Source: Emticicia sp.
GTDB lineage: Bacteria; Bacteroidota; Bacteroidia; Cytophagales; Spirosomataceae
Direction: 5' to 3'
Assembly (NCBI GenBank): GCA_023254245.1
Contig: JALQYE010000024.1
Coordinates: forward strand, 1 to 34,473
Length of the DNA stretch: 34,473 nucleotides
Position numbers and translations under genes: made by a program. The notes beneath the pieces are model-generated. The model was not told where the DNA came from and made no database searches. It saw nothing but the letters and a program-made list of their open reading frames with translations. Shown one piece after another: positions 1 to 10,339 of this stretch. Within the stretch, counting starts at the first letter, position 1. Every line of letters begins with the position of its first letter.

Positions 1-105
1 CACTTCAAAGAAAGTATTTTATTCCCATTCTTTAGATGCTCTTATTATTTTTAATTACATATTTTTAAACAGGCTCTAAATTTTTATTCAAATAGTAAAA
101 TTTTG

Positions 106-119
106 TGCAAACGATTGCA
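106..119. promoter_or_regulatory. Putative LacI-family operator (TGCAAACGATTGCA) upstream of susC
   Basis: Inverted repeat TGCAA-ACGA-TTGCA; nearly the same 17-mer (GTGCAAACGATTGCAAA vs GTGCAAACCTTTGCAAA) occurs upstream of galK at 8910-8926. Confidence 0.55.
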
Positions 120-287
120 AATTAAAAAATCAGTATAATCACACTACTTTTTCTATAAAATACCGTATTACAAGCCAAAATCTTACAATCTTCTTAATTT
201 ATCATATATATTTTTTAAAAAAAATTAATTTAATTTTAATCGAATTTTAATCTCAATAACGTCTATTAACTTTTTAACTAATCTTCT

Positions 288-3200
288 ATGAAAAAATTTA
301 CTCTACGGAGTATCTTTGTCCTGCTGCTCGGGGCAATAGGTGCTTTGTCTGTTCCTAATGTATTTGCTGGCCCCAGTTCAGGTAAATTCCTTGAACAAAA
401 AGTATCGGGAAAAGTAACCGACTCGGAAAAAGGTGAAGCCCTTCCCGGAGTGAGTATTCTCATCAAAGGTACTCAGAAAGGTACTACAACAGATGCCAAT
501 GGCGACTACACGCTTACTGTGGCAGATAACAAAGCAGTATTAGTTTTTAGCATTGTGGGCTACGAACCCCAAGAAGTTACGGTCGGTAATCGTACCTCTA
601 TAAACGTTGGTATGAAATCTGACACCAAGACTTTGGGCGAAGTAGTAGTGGTTGGTTATGGCGTTCAGAAGAAAGAAACCATTACGGGTTCGGTTGCATC
701 GGTAAAGGGTTCTGAATTAATCAAATCACCAACTGTAAATTTGAGTAACTCAATCGCTGGTCGTATGGCGGGGGTTGTGGCAGTAAACAGAAGTGGTGAG
801 CCTGGTGCCGATGGTTCAGCTATTCGTATTCGTGGTTCGAATACGCTCAACAACGGAGATGCCCTCATTGTAGTTGACGGTATTCCGAATCGTGCGGGTG
901 GTCTCGACCGTATCAATCCAAACGATATCGAAAGTGTTTCGGTATTGAAAGATGCCTCGGCCGCCATCTATGGTTCACGTGCAGCCAACGGTGTAATTTT
1001 GATTACTACCAAGCGTGGAAAAAGCGGCAAACCACAAGTTTCGTACTCGGCTAATCAAGGCTATTCACAGCCAACAGTAATCCCTAAATTAGCCAATGCT
1101 GCTCAATACGTAAGTATGCTCAACGACCTTGACATTTATGGTTTACCTGTAAGTGAGTGGGCAGCTGCCAATGCAGCATACAAATCAACAGGCTCATTCA
1201 CTCGTCCGAATGGAACAATCAGAAAAGCTCCATTCTCACCGACTGACATTCAGCAGTATTCTGATGGCTCAGACCCTTGGCTTCACCCAAATACAGATTG
1301 GTATAAAGCTACCTTAAAACCATGGTCACCTCAAACACAGCATAACTTGCAAGTTACAGGTGGTACAGAAAACGTAAAATATTTAGCTTCGATTGGTTAT
1401 CAAAACCAAGATGGTTTTTACAAAAACTCAGCTACAGCTTACCAACAGTATGATATCCGCTTCAATATTGATGCAAAAATCAATAAATACATTGACCTTA
1501 ATGTAGGTATTTTAGGCCGTGAAGAAGCTCGTAACTACCCAACTCGTTCGGCAGCAGCTATCTTCAGAATGCAAATGCGTGGAAAACCACAACAACAAGC
1601 ATATTGGCCAAACGGTCTTCCTGGTCCTGACATCGAAAACGGCGAAAACCCAGTTGTAATTACGACAAGTTTATCGGGTTATGACCGCCAAAGACAAGAT
1701 TATATCCAAACAAATGGCTCACTCGATATTAAAATTCCGTGGGTACAAGGTTTGAAATTTACGGGTACTGCCGCTATCGATAAAAGACTTGGTACGAGAA
1801 AATTATGGCAAATTCCGTGGACTCTTTACCAACAAGGTTCTGGCTTCGAGGCTGACGGTACAACACCTAAGTTAGTTGCAAGTAAAAGAGGGCCAGCAGA
1901 ACCAAACTTAACTCAATCATACGACGACCAGTTGAATATCTTATTGGGTGGAGTGGCTACCTACGAGCGTAAATTTGGTAATCATGGCTTGACTGTTTTG
2001 GCGGGTACAAACACCGAAACTATTAAAGGAAATAACTTTAATGCTTATCGTCGTTATTTCATCTCACCAGCTCTCGACCAAATGTTTGCAGGTGGTGACC
2101 TCGAAAGAAACAACGGGGGTGGTGGTTTTGAAACTGCACGTATCAACTACTTTGGTCGTGTGGCTTATAACCTCAAAGAAAAATACTTAGTTGAGTTTTT
2201 ATGGAGATATGACGGTTCTGACCGTTTCCCTAAAGCAACTCGCTACGGTTTCTTCCCAGGTGTAATGGCTGGTTGGGTGCTTTCTGAAGAAAAATTCATG
2301 AAAGAAATTCCAGCAATTAGCTTCTTGAAATTGAGAGGTTCTTGGGGACAACTCGGAAACGACCAAGTAAACCTTCCGAACTCATCAACGCCTGCAACTT
2401 ATCAGTACCTATCAACTTACGGTTTCCGTAGTTATATCTTAGGTGATGCCGAGCAAAAAACATTATTTGAGACTCGTCTTCCTAACGAAAATATTACTTG
2501 GGAGGTTGCTTCTAACTCAAATATTGGTTTAGAAGGAGGTTTATTCAACGGAAAAATCAATTTCGAGTTTGACTATTTCTATAATTACCGCTCAAAAATC
2601 CTTTGGTTTAAGAATGCTTCGGTTCCACAATCAACAGGTATTACTCTTCCTGCACAAAACATCGGCGAAGTATCAAATCGTGGATTTGACTTCAATGTTG
2701 GTTACCGTGGACAATCAGGTGAGTTTAAATATAATGTTAGCGTAAACGGTGGATATTCTAAAAACCGTATCGAATTCTGGGATGAAGCCCCTGGTGCTCC
2801 AGAATGGCAACGTACTACTGGCCGTCCGATGAACACTTTCATGGCTTATTTGTATGATGGCGTATTTAAAGACCAAGCTGCTATTGATGCTCGTGGTATT
2901 GATTACTCGGCCATCGTAAAAGAGCTTCGCCCTGGAGATATGAAATACAAAGATTACAACGGCGATGGTAAAATTACACCAGATGATATGGTGAGAACAG
3001 ATAATACTACGCTCCCACTTTTCCAAGGTGGTATTAACCTCGGTGCTCAATACAAAAACTTTGACCTTACTATCTTGATTCAAGGAGCAGCAGGTGCAAA
3101 ACAATATGTAAGTGCGGGTGAGATGGGTAATATCGGTAACTATTTGCTTGATATTTATCAAAATCGTTGGACAATTGATAACCCAAGCGATGTACATCCA

Positions 3201-3479
3201 CGTATCGCTAACCGCTCTGACCAATATTTCTCGGGTGGAAATACTTATTGGTTAAGAAGCACAGATTATATGCGTTTGAAAAACTTCGAGTTAGGTTATA
3301 CCATTCCTGAAGCAATCGGTAAAAGAATTGGTTTTAGTAGCATGAGAATTTACACAAGCGGAATCAACTTATTTACGATTGACAAATTGAAAGTATTCGA
3401 CCCAGAAACAGCCAGTACAACTGGTCAATACTATCCTCAATCAAGAGTTCTTAACTTAGGCTTAAACGTTAAATTTTAA
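288..3479 (+). CDS. SusC/RagA-family TonB-linked outer membrane protein
   Basis: Signal peptide, N-terminal carboxypeptidase-regulatory-like domain (VSGKVTDSEKGEALPGVSILIKGTQKGTTTDANGDYTL), plug motif (GEVVVVGYGVQKKETITGSV), SusC-type barrel; followed by SusD. Confidence 0.97.
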   Translation: MKKFTLRSIFVLLLGAIGALSVPNVFAGPSSGKFLEQKVSGKVTDSEKGEALPGVSILIKGTQKGTTTDANGDYTLTVADNKAVLVFSIVGYEPQEVTVGNRTSINVGMKSDTKTLGEVVVVGYGVQKKETITGSVASVKGSELIKSPTVNLSNSIAGRMAGVVAVNRSGEPGADGSAIRIRGSNTLNNGDALIVVDGIPNRAGGLDRINPNDIESVSVLKDASAAIYGSRAANGVILITTKRGKSGKPQVSYSANQGYSQPTVIPKLANAAQYVSMLNDLDIYGLPVSEWAAANAAYKSTGSFTRPNGTIRKAPFSPTDIQQYSDGSDPWLHPNTDWYKATLKPWSPQTQHNLQVTGGTENVKYLASIGYQNQDGFYKNSATAYQQYDIRFNIDAKINKYIDLNVGILGREEARNYPTRSAAAIFRMQMRGKPQQQAYWPNGLPGPDIENGENPVVITTSLSGYDRQRQDYIQTNGSLDIKIPWVQGLKFTGTAAIDKRLGTRKLWQIPWTLYQQGSGFEADGTTPKLVASKRGPAEPNLTQSYDDQLNILLGGVATYERKFGNHGLTVLAGTNTETIKGNNFNAYRRYFISPALDQMFAGGDLERNNGGGGFETARINYFGRVAYNLKEKYLVEFLWRYDGSDRFPKATRYGFFPGVMAGWVLSEEKFMKEIPAISFLKLRGSWGQLGNDQVNLPNSSTPATYQYLSTYGFRSYILGDAEQKTLFETRLPNENITWEVASNSNIGLEGGLFNGKINFEFDYFYNYRSKILWFKNASVPQSTGITLPAQNIGEVSNRGFDFNVGYRGQSGEFKYNVSVNGGYSKNRIEFWDEAPGAPEWQRTTGRPMNTFMAYLYDGVFKDQAAIDARGIDYSAIVKELRPGDMKYKDYNGDGKITPDDMVRTDNTTLPLFQGGINLGAQYKNFDLTILIQGAAGAKQYVSAGEMGNIGNYLLDIYQNRWTIDNPSDVHPRIANRSDQYFSGGNTYWLRSTDYMRLKNFELGYTIPEAIGKRIGFSSMRIYTSGINLFTIDKLKVFDPETASTTGQYYPQSRVLNLGLNVKF

Positions 3480-3490
3480 TTATTATAAAA

Positions 3491-5347
3491 ATGAAAATGT
3501 ATAAAAAAATAATTTTGTCATTCTTTACAGTTTCGTTTTTTACGATTAGTTGTAACGATGATTTTGTTGATACCAAACCTCTTGACCAGCTTTCACAAGA
3601 GGTAGTATGGGGAGATGCTTCTTTGGCTGAGGCCTTTGTGAGCGAATTATACGGTGGATTAGGTGTGGGTGGTTTCAACGAGCAAATGCTTGCTTCATTG
3701 ACTGACGAAACTATTTTTACTCACCCAGGCAGAAACATTACTACTATCACCGAAGGACGCAGTAATCCAGCCGACCCAGGTTGGATTAACGGAACTTTAA
3801 GTTGGGTAAACATGTATTCAAGAATCCGAGCTTGTAATTTAGCTCTTGCTAACTTGGCAAAGCCTCAGTTTCCGAATACGGGTAATATTGTAGAGCGTCT
3901 TATCGGTGAAACCAAGTTTATGCGTGCTTATTACTACCATCAATTAGTTCGCTATTATGGTGGAGTGCCGATTGTTGACAAAGCATTTGCCTTGACTGAT
4001 GCTGATTTCTTGACTCCAAGAAATACATTTGAAGAATGCCTAAACTTTATCGTGAAAGACCTCGATGAAGCGGCTACTTTACTTGATGGTAAATCATTGC
4101 AAAAAGGCCGTGCTACCAAAGCAGCAGCATTAGCTCTTAAATCACGCATGTTAATTTATGCTGCCAGCGATTTATACGATGTGCCAACCGCTAAAGCAAA
4201 ATCTAAAGCAATGGCTTCTTTCGGAAAACCTGAGTTGATGGGCTATGTATCAGGTAGCCGTACGGAACGTTGGCAAAAAGCAAAAGCAGCGGCAAAAGCA
4301 GTACTTGACCTTTCAGGATTTGGATTTCAATTAGGCTTGACTGCCCCAGTTGCTGCCGACCAAGGTACTACTAACTACATGAATCAATCGCTTGCTCGTA
4401 ATGGTGGACAAAACGAAATCATTTTTGGACGTTATTTTATCCAAAGCAAAAACGAAGATGGTGGTCGTGTTGGACTTTTCAATGGCCCTAATGGGTACAA
4501 CAACTGGGCTGGAAATACGCCAATCCAAGAATTGATTGATGATTATGAAATGATGGATGGCTCGAAATTCGACTGGTCTAAGCCTGAACTGGCAAAAAGT
4601 CCATACGATAACCGTGACCCACGCTTAAAAGCAAGCATTTTATACGAAGGTTCTCCGTGGAAACCACGCTCTGCAAGTGCAGCCCCACTTGACCCAGCTA
4701 ACCAAATTCAAACGGGTGAATATGAGATAATCTCAGGTGGTGCTAAAAAAACACACTTTGGTTTAGATACTCGTAAGAGTAGCATCGAAGACTGGAATGG
4801 TAGCTATACAGGTTATTACATGCGTAAGTTTACTGACCCTAACCCAGGTTTAGTTGACCAAAACTCTTGGCAACAAATTCCGTGGCCGTTCTTACGTTAT
4901 ACCGAAGCTATGCTTAATTATGCCGAGGCATGTATTGAATTGGGCGAAGATGCTGAAGCCAGAAAATGGTTAAATCAGATTCGTTTCCGTGCGGGTATGC
5001 CAGCAATCACTGAGTCAGGAGATGCACTTCGTCAGCGTTACCGCAACGAGCGTCGTATTGAGATGGTTTTTGAAGAACAACGTTATCACGATGCACGCCG
5101 CTGGATGATTGCTCCAACTACACTTGGCCGCAAAGCAAGTATCATTGTTGTAAAAGGCACATTGAAAGCAGGTAAAACCGTTACGACATATAAGTATGAC
5201 CCAAGCAATTACGATTATTCTTACACCGTAGGTAAAATTGACCCAGGTAAAGAAAACCGTAACTGGGATGATAAAATTTATTTCTTACCAATTCATCGAG
5301 ATGAAATGAATAGAAATAATAAACTGGTACAAAACCCTGGTTATTAA
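3491..5347 (+). CDS. SusD/RagB-family nutrient-binding outer membrane lipoprotein
   Basis: Lipoprotein signal (FFTISCND), SusD-like TPR region (RAYYYHQLVRYYGGVPIV), C-terminal RYRNERRIEMVFEEQRYHDARRW motif; 11 nt after susC. Confidence 0.97.
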   Translation: MKMYKKIILSFFTVSFFTISCNDDFVDTKPLDQLSQEVVWGDASLAEAFVSELYGGLGVGGFNEQMLASLTDETIFTHPGRNITTITEGRSNPADPGWINGTLSWVNMYSRIRACNLALANLAKPQFPNTGNIVERLIGETKFMRAYYYHQLVRYYGGVPIVDKAFALTDADFLTPRNTFEECLNFIVKDLDEAATLLDGKSLQKGRATKAAALALKSRMLIYAASDLYDVPTAKAKSKAMASFGKPELMGYVSGSRTERWQKAKAAAKAVLDLSGFGFQLGLTAPVAADQGTTNYMNQSLARNGGQNEIIFGRYFIQSKNEDGGRVGLFNGPNGYNNWAGNTPIQELIDDYEMMDGSKFDWSKPELAKSPYDNRDPRLKASILYEGSPWKPRSASAAPLDPANQIQTGEYEIISGGAKKTHFGLDTRKSSIEDWNGSYTGYYMRKFTDPNPGLVDQNSWQQIPWPFLRYTEAMLNYAEACIELGEDAEARKWLNQIRFRAGMPAITESGDALRQRYRNERRIEMVFEEQRYHDARRWMIAPTTLGRKASIIVVKGTLKAGKTVTTYKYDPSNYDYSYTVGKIDPGKENRNWDDKIYFLPIHRDEMNRNNKLVQNPGY

Positions 5348-5362
5348 TACACGTTATGAATC

Positions 5363-5408
5363 AAAATGGGTAGTCGAAAGTAGCAATACTTCTGGCTACC
5401 CATTTTTT
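5363..5408 (+). terminator. Rho-independent terminator of the susCD operon
   Basis: 11-bp inverted repeat AAAATGGGTAG (5363-5373) / CTACCCATTTT (5396-5406) followed by T-run, 15 nt after susD stop. Confidence 0.8.
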
Positions 5409-5528
5409 CTATTTCATACATTCAATTCTTTCTAACCTAACACATCTTTGTATATTTGTTTTCTTTTATAAAAAATAACTGAAAACCCGACGTTTGATTC
5501 TCTGATTTGGAGACTAATGACCTAACAA

Positions 5529-8500
5529 ATGAAAATCTCAACAATTGCATATCTGTTATCAATAAGCGTATTCATTACAAGCTGTAATAAATCTTCATCC
5601 GAGATAACCGAAGAAGAAGGTGAAAAACAAGAACCTATATTCACGTTACTATTTCCAGATAAAACCAACATCGATTTTCAAAATGTTATTAACGAAGGCC
5701 TAAACACCAATGTGTTGATGTATGAATACTTCTATAATGGTGGCGGGGTGGCTGTGGGCGATGTGAATGGCGATGGCCTTGAAGACCTCTACTTTACAAG
5801 TAACATGCAGCAAAACAAATTGTATCTGAATAAAAGCAAGATGCAGTTTCAAGATATAACAACCCAAGCAGGCGTGGCAGGCCGTGAAGGTCCTTGGAAA
5901 ACAGGTACTACGATGGTCGATATAAATGCCGACGGGAAACTTGATATATATGTGTGCCATTCGGGAAACCTAATGCCCGAAAAAAAGGCTAATGAACTAT
6001 TCGTCAATCAAGGGAACGATGCCAACGGCATTCCAAAGTTTCTTGAACAAGCCAAACAATATGGTCTTGATAGTCCAGCATCAAGTACAAACGCTTATTT
6101 CTTTGATGCCGATAAAGATGGCGACTTAGATATGTTTTTACTCAACCACAATATCAAGTCATTGCCTGTGCTTGATGAAGCCCGTACGGCAGCACTCATT
6201 AAGCAAGATGATGCAGTCAGTGGTTCGAGATTCTATAAAAATGAAAAAGGCTTTTTCAGAGATATTACTCGTCAAGCTGGTATTCAAAGTTCGGCTTTAT
6301 CTTATGGTCTCGGAGCTGGAATTGCCGATTTTAATCAAGATGGTTGGCCAGATATTTACGTGAGTAATGATTATGCTGTGCCTGATAGATTATACATTAA
6401 TAATAAAAACGGAAGCTTCAAGGAAGTAAGCAACGAACAACTCGGCCACACCTCTAATTTCTCGATGGGAAACGATGTAGCCGATATTAACAATGACCTC
6501 CTACCCGATATTTTTACGCTCGATATGCTTCCCGAAGATAATCGTCGTCAGAAATTATTGATGGCTCCTGACAATTATGATAAATTTGATTTAAGTGTAA
6601 GGTCGGGATTTCATTACCAATACATGCGAAATATGCTCCAACTCAATAATGGCAATGGCACATTTAGCGAAATTGGGCAAGTTTTGGGTATCTCAAATAC
6701 TGATTGGAGTTGGGCGGCTCTATTTGCCGATTATGATAACGACGGCCTAAAGGACCTATACATTACCAATGGCTATCTGCACGATTATACCAACCTTGAT
6801 TTTTTGAAATACATGGACGATTTCATGGCAACCAAACAAGGTGGTTTTCAACGAACTGATGTGCTTGAATTGGTACAAAAAATGCCTTCGTCAAATGTAA
6901 AAAACTACATTTTCAGAAACAATGGTCAACTAAACTTCAAAGACCAAACTACCAATTGGGGATTGGGCGAGCAGTCGAACAGTAGTGGGGCAGCTTATGC
7001 CGATTTAGATAATGACGGAGATTTAGATTTAGTGGTCAATAATATCAACTCACCTGCATTTATCTACCAAAACGAAGCCAATAATAAACTTGGCAATCAG
7101 TTTTTGAAGGTAAAACTCAACGGCGAAAATGGCAATGTAAGGGGCATTGGTGCAAAAGTTTATGTATATGCTCAAGGTAAAAGCCAATATCAAGAACAAA
7201 TGCCTACTCGTGGATTTCAGTCGAATGTAAGTTTTACGATGAATTTTGGTTTGGGTAAAAATGCTAAAATTGATTCAATAAAAGTTATTTGGAATAGCGA
7301 TAAAAGTCAGGTTTTGACCAACATCCAGCCAAATCAAACTTTAGTTTTAGAAGAAAAAAATGCTATGACTAAAGTCAATTTTGGTATTCAGAATGGTGGA
7401 GTTTTTACAGAGATACCTTCTCCAATTATCTCGGTTCAGAATAAAGCCGCATACAATGATTTCAAAAGACAAATTTTATTGACCAATTCACAATCTTACA
7501 CCAGTCCAGTAATGGTCAAAGGCGATGTTAATAAAGATGGTCTTGAAGATGTTTTTGTTGGTGGAAGCTATGGCAAAGCCAGCGAACTTTATATACAAGC
7601 GAGTGGCTCGGCATTACAATTTACTAAGAAATCATTTCCTTCGAATCCTAATGCTGATGTGAGTGATGCCGTTTTCTTTGATGCCAACGGCGATGGCTTT
7701 CAAGATATTTATGTGGCCCACGGTGGATACGGAAATTTTACCGAAAATGACCCAAATCTCCAAGACCAACTATTCATAAATAACGGCAAAGGAGATTTCG
7801 AGCTTAGTCCTTCTGCCCTACCTACTATGCTTACAAGCACTGGGTGTGTGCGAGTGGCCGATATCAATGGAGACTCTAAACCTGACATTTTTGTGGGTAG
7901 TAGAGTTTCTGTTGGAAAATATCCAAACATTCCACGTAGTTATGTGTTAATCAATGAAGGTAATGGAAACGGTTCGTCGCCACGATTCAAAGATAACACG
8001 CCAGAAGAATTAAAAAACATCGGCATGATAACCGATGCCGCTTTTGTAGATTTGAATAAAGATAAAAAACAAGAGTTAGTAGTTGTTGGCGAATGGATGC
8101 CAATAACAGTTTTTGAGAATGAAAATGGTAAACTGGCAGATAAAACCGAAAATTATTTTGACCGTAAACTCTCTGGTTGGTGGAATAAACTAACGGTTGA
8201 AGACCTCAACGGCGATGGTTCACCCGACTTATTAGTTGGTAATTTGGGACTAAATAGCCAATGTAAAGTGAGCGATAAACAACCCGCCGAACTTTACTAC
8301 AAAGACTTCGATGATAATGGTAGTATTGACCCTATTTTGTGTACTTATATTCAGGGAAAAAGCTATCCGTATTTAACCCGTGATGAATTATTAGAGCAAG
8401 TGCCAACCAAACGCCCAAAATTTACGTCTTATGATAGTTATTCAAATGCAACATTGACTGATATTTTTGGCGAAGATGAACTAAAAGATGCTAAAAAACT

Positions 8501-8870
8501 GGAAGCAAACTGCCTAAAAACGGTTCTTTTGATACAAAATATACAAGGAAAGTTTGAAGAAAAAGCACTTCCGATTGAAGTACAGTTTGCACCGATTTAC
8601 ACTATCATAGTTACTGATTATGACAAAGATGGAAAAAAAGACCTCGTGATGTGCGGCAATTTGAATAAAGCTCGTCTAAAATTTGGTAAATATGATGCCA
8701 ACTACGGGCTACTACTCAAAGGGGATGGTAAAGGTCAATTTATAAGTATTCCACAACGCCAATCAGGCTTTAATTTACAAGGCGATGTACGCTCAGCATT
8801 ACTAATGAAAGACCAAATTTTATTCGGAATTAATCAGCAGGAAATTCGAGCATTCAAAACCAAACCATAA
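5529..8870 (+). CDS. FG-GAP/VCBS repeat lipoprotein with ASPIC/UnbV domain (CRTAC1-like)
   Basis: Lipobox (ISVFITSCNKSS), many Ca-binding-like DxNxDGxxD repeats (DVNGDGLEDLYF, DADKDGDLDMFLLN, DLDNDGDLDLVVNN), ASPIC/UnbV-like segment (VRGIGAKVYVYAQGKSQYQEQMPTRGFQSN). Confidence 0.93.
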   Translation: MKISTIAYLLSISVFITSCNKSSSEITEEEGEKQEPIFTLLFPDKTNIDFQNVINEGLNTNVLMYEYFYNGGGVAVGDVNGDGLEDLYFTSNMQQNKLYLNKSKMQFQDITTQAGVAGREGPWKTGTTMVDINADGKLDIYVCHSGNLMPEKKANELFVNQGNDANGIPKFLEQAKQYGLDSPASSTNAYFFDADKDGDLDMFLLNHNIKSLPVLDEARTAALIKQDDAVSGSRFYKNEKGFFRDITRQAGIQSSALSYGLGAGIADFNQDGWPDIYVSNDYAVPDRLYINNKNGSFKEVSNEQLGHTSNFSMGNDVADINNDLLPDIFTLDMLPEDNRRQKLLMAPDNYDKFDLSVRSGFHYQYMRNMLQLNNGNGTFSEIGQVLGISNTDWSWAALFADYDNDGLKDLYITNGYLHDYTNLDFLKYMDDFMATKQGGFQRTDVLELVQKMPSSNVKNYIFRNNGQLNFKDQTTNWGLGEQSNSSGAAYADLDNDGDLDLVVNNINSPAFIYQNEANNKLGNQFLKVKLNGENGNVRGIGAKVYVYAQGKSQYQEQMPTRGFQSNVSFTMNFGLGKNAKIDSIKVIWNSDKSQVLTNIQPNQTLVLEEKNAMTKVNFGIQNGGVFTEIPSPIISVQNKAAYNDFKRQILLTNSQSYTSPVMVKGDVNKDGLEDVFVGGSYGKASELYIQASGSALQFTKKSFPSNPNADVSDAVFFDANGDGFQDIYVAHGGYGNFTENDPNLQDQLFINNGKGDFELSPSALPTMLTSTGCVRVADINGDSKPDIFVGSRVSVGKYPNIPRSYVLINEGNGNGSSPRFKDNTPEELKNIGMITDAAFVDLNKDKKQELVVVGEWMPITVFENENGKLADKTENYFDRKLSGWWNKLTVEDLNGDGSPDLLVGNLGLNSQCKVSDKQPAELYYKDFDDNGSIDPILCTYIQGKSYPYLTRDELLEQVPTKRPKFTSYDSYSNATLTDIFGEDELKDAKKLEANCLKTVLLIQNIQGKFEEKALPIEVQFAPIYTIIVTDYDKDGKKDLVMCGNLNKARLKFGKYDANYGLLLKGDGKGQFISIPQRQSGFNLQGDVRSALLMKDQILFGINQQEIRAFKTKP

Positions 8871-8910
8871 GAGAAACATTATATACTTTCTTAGAATTTT
8901 ACAAATTATG

Positions 8911-8924
8911 TGCAAACCTTTGCA
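8911..8924. promoter_or_regulatory. Putative LacI-family operator 1 upstream of galK (TGCAAACCTTTGCA)
   Basis: 6-bp perfect inverted repeat TGCAAA-CC-TTTGCA; flanks match the susC upstream site. Confidence 0.55.
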
Positions 8925-8953
8925 AAACTTTATTATGAGCGATAATGATACTA

Positions 8954-8967
8954 TTCAAACGATTGCA
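8954..8967. promoter_or_regulatory. Putative LacI-family operator 2 upstream of galK (TTCAAACGATTGCA)
   Basis: One mismatch to the susC site TGCAAACGATTGCA; centre about 43 bp from operator 1 (about four helical turns). Confidence 0.45.
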
Positions 8968-9024
8968 CTAATACTTATTTAACTGATAATCAAAACTATA
9001 TCAATAATTTATTCAAAAAAATAT

Positions 9025-9032
9025 TATTTTTG
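9025..9032 (+). promoter_or_regulatory. Putative Bacteroidota -7 element (TATTTTTG) for galK leader
   Basis: Matches TAnnTTTG; no convincing -33 TTTG seen at the expected spacing, so weak. Confidence 0.3.
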
Positions 9033-9080
9033 ATATTAGTAGAAAGAATCAAAAGTGATTAAGTTAACAAAACTTTCATA

Positions 9081-9116
9081 GAAGCCCCGATGTTTCTTGG
9101 GGCTTTCTTTTTTTTT
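9081..9116 (+). terminator. Intrinsic terminator located 36 nt upstream of the galK start codon
   Basis: AAGCCCC (9082-9088) / GGGGCTT (9099-9105) hairpin followed by CTTTTTTTTT-type T tract. Confidence 0.8.
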
Positions 9117-9151
9117 ACTCTTTAACCAAAAAACAAACTACTGACACAAAA

Positions 9152-10330
9152 ATGTTGAATGAGCTTTTAACCCAAAAATTTAAAGACTATTTTGGGGAAA
9201 ACCCTACTTTATTAGTAAGAGCTCCTGGTCGAATTAATCTTATCGGCGAGCATACTGATTACAATAATGGATTTGTTCTCCCCGCTGCTATTGATAAAGC
9301 TATTTACTTCGCAATTTCTCCGAGAACAGATAAAAAATGTATCCTTTTAGCTTATGACCTCAATGATATTTATGAGTTTTCTCTTGATACTATCAGAAAA
9401 ACAGAAAAGAGTTGGGCTAATTTTTTAATCGGAGTTTTAGCAGAAATGCTTGAAAAAGGCAAGCAAATCAATACTGGCTTTAATATCGTATTTGGTGGAG
9501 ATGTACCACTCGGAGCGGGTCTATCTTCATCAGCAGCTGTAGAAAGTGGTATGGGATTCGCACTCAACAAATTATATAATTTGGAACTTACTAAGCTTGA
9601 ATTAGCCCTTATTGCTCAACAAGCTGAACATAAATATGCTGGTGTTAACTGCGGAATCATGGATATGTTTGCATCAATTCATGGCAAAGCAAATTCAGTT
9701 ATTAAACTTGATTGCCAAGACCTTAGCTTTGAATACTTCCCATTTGATTTTCCAGAATATTCGCTCGTTTTATGTAATACTGGGGTAAAACATAACCTCG
9801 GTGATAGCGAATACAATCAACGTCGAGCCGAATGTGAAGAGGGTATTCGCCGCCTTCAATCTGCGTTTCCACAGGTCGATAGCCTACGTGATGTAACAAT
9901 ACCTATGCTCCGTAGTCAGGCCGATAAATTATCGCCCGTTGTATATAATCGATGTAAATATGTTGTCGAAGAAATAGAGAGAGTAGATGTTGCGTGTAAA
10001 GCCCTCGAAAACGATGACTTAAAGACTTTTGGGCAAAAAATGTATGAAACCCACCAAGGTTTAAGTCAAGATTATGAAGTTAGTTGCCCAGAATTAGATT
10101 TTTTGGTTGAACAAACATTTAACTTCGATTCAGTTGTTGGAGCCCGAATGATGGGAGGTGGCTTTGGGGGCTGCACAATTAATTTAGTCAAGGCCGATGT
10201 TGTAGAGACCTTTATTGACAATATAACTTTAGCTTATAAGAAGACTTTTAATAGAGAACTTATTTCTTATAGGGTAAAAATCACTAATGGTGTTGAAGCA
10301 CTTCATAGTATACTTGAAAAAGTATCATAA
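9152..10330 (+). CDS. galK: Galactokinase (GHMP kinase)
   Basis: RAPGRINLIGEHTDYNNGFVLPAAID signature and GHMP motif PLGAGLSSSAAVE; MGGGFGGCTINLV C-terminal motif. Confidence 0.95.
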   Translation: MLNELLTQKFKDYFGENPTLLVRAPGRINLIGEHTDYNNGFVLPAAIDKAIYFAISPRTDKKCILLAYDLNDIYEFSLDTIRKTEKSWANFLIGVLAEMLEKGKQINTGFNIVFGGDVPLGAGLSSSAAVESGMGFALNKLYNLELTKLELALIAQQAEHKYAGVNCGIMDMFASIHGKANSVIKLDCQDLSFEYFPFDFPEYSLVLCNTGVKHNLGDSEYNQRRAECEEGIRRLQSAFPQVDSLRDVTIPMLRSQADKLSPVVYNRCKYVVEEIERVDVACKALENDDLKTFGQKMYETHQGLSQDYEVSCPELDFLVEQTFNFDSVVGARMMGGGFGGCTINLVKADVVETFIDNITLAYKKTFNRELISYRVKITNGVEALHSILEKVS

Positions 10331-10339
10331 ACTTTAACC

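Noticed and set aside
2715-3224. 169-aa minus-strand ORF inside susC
   Set aside because: Antisense shadow of a well-supported SusC coding frame; no recognisable domain or signal.
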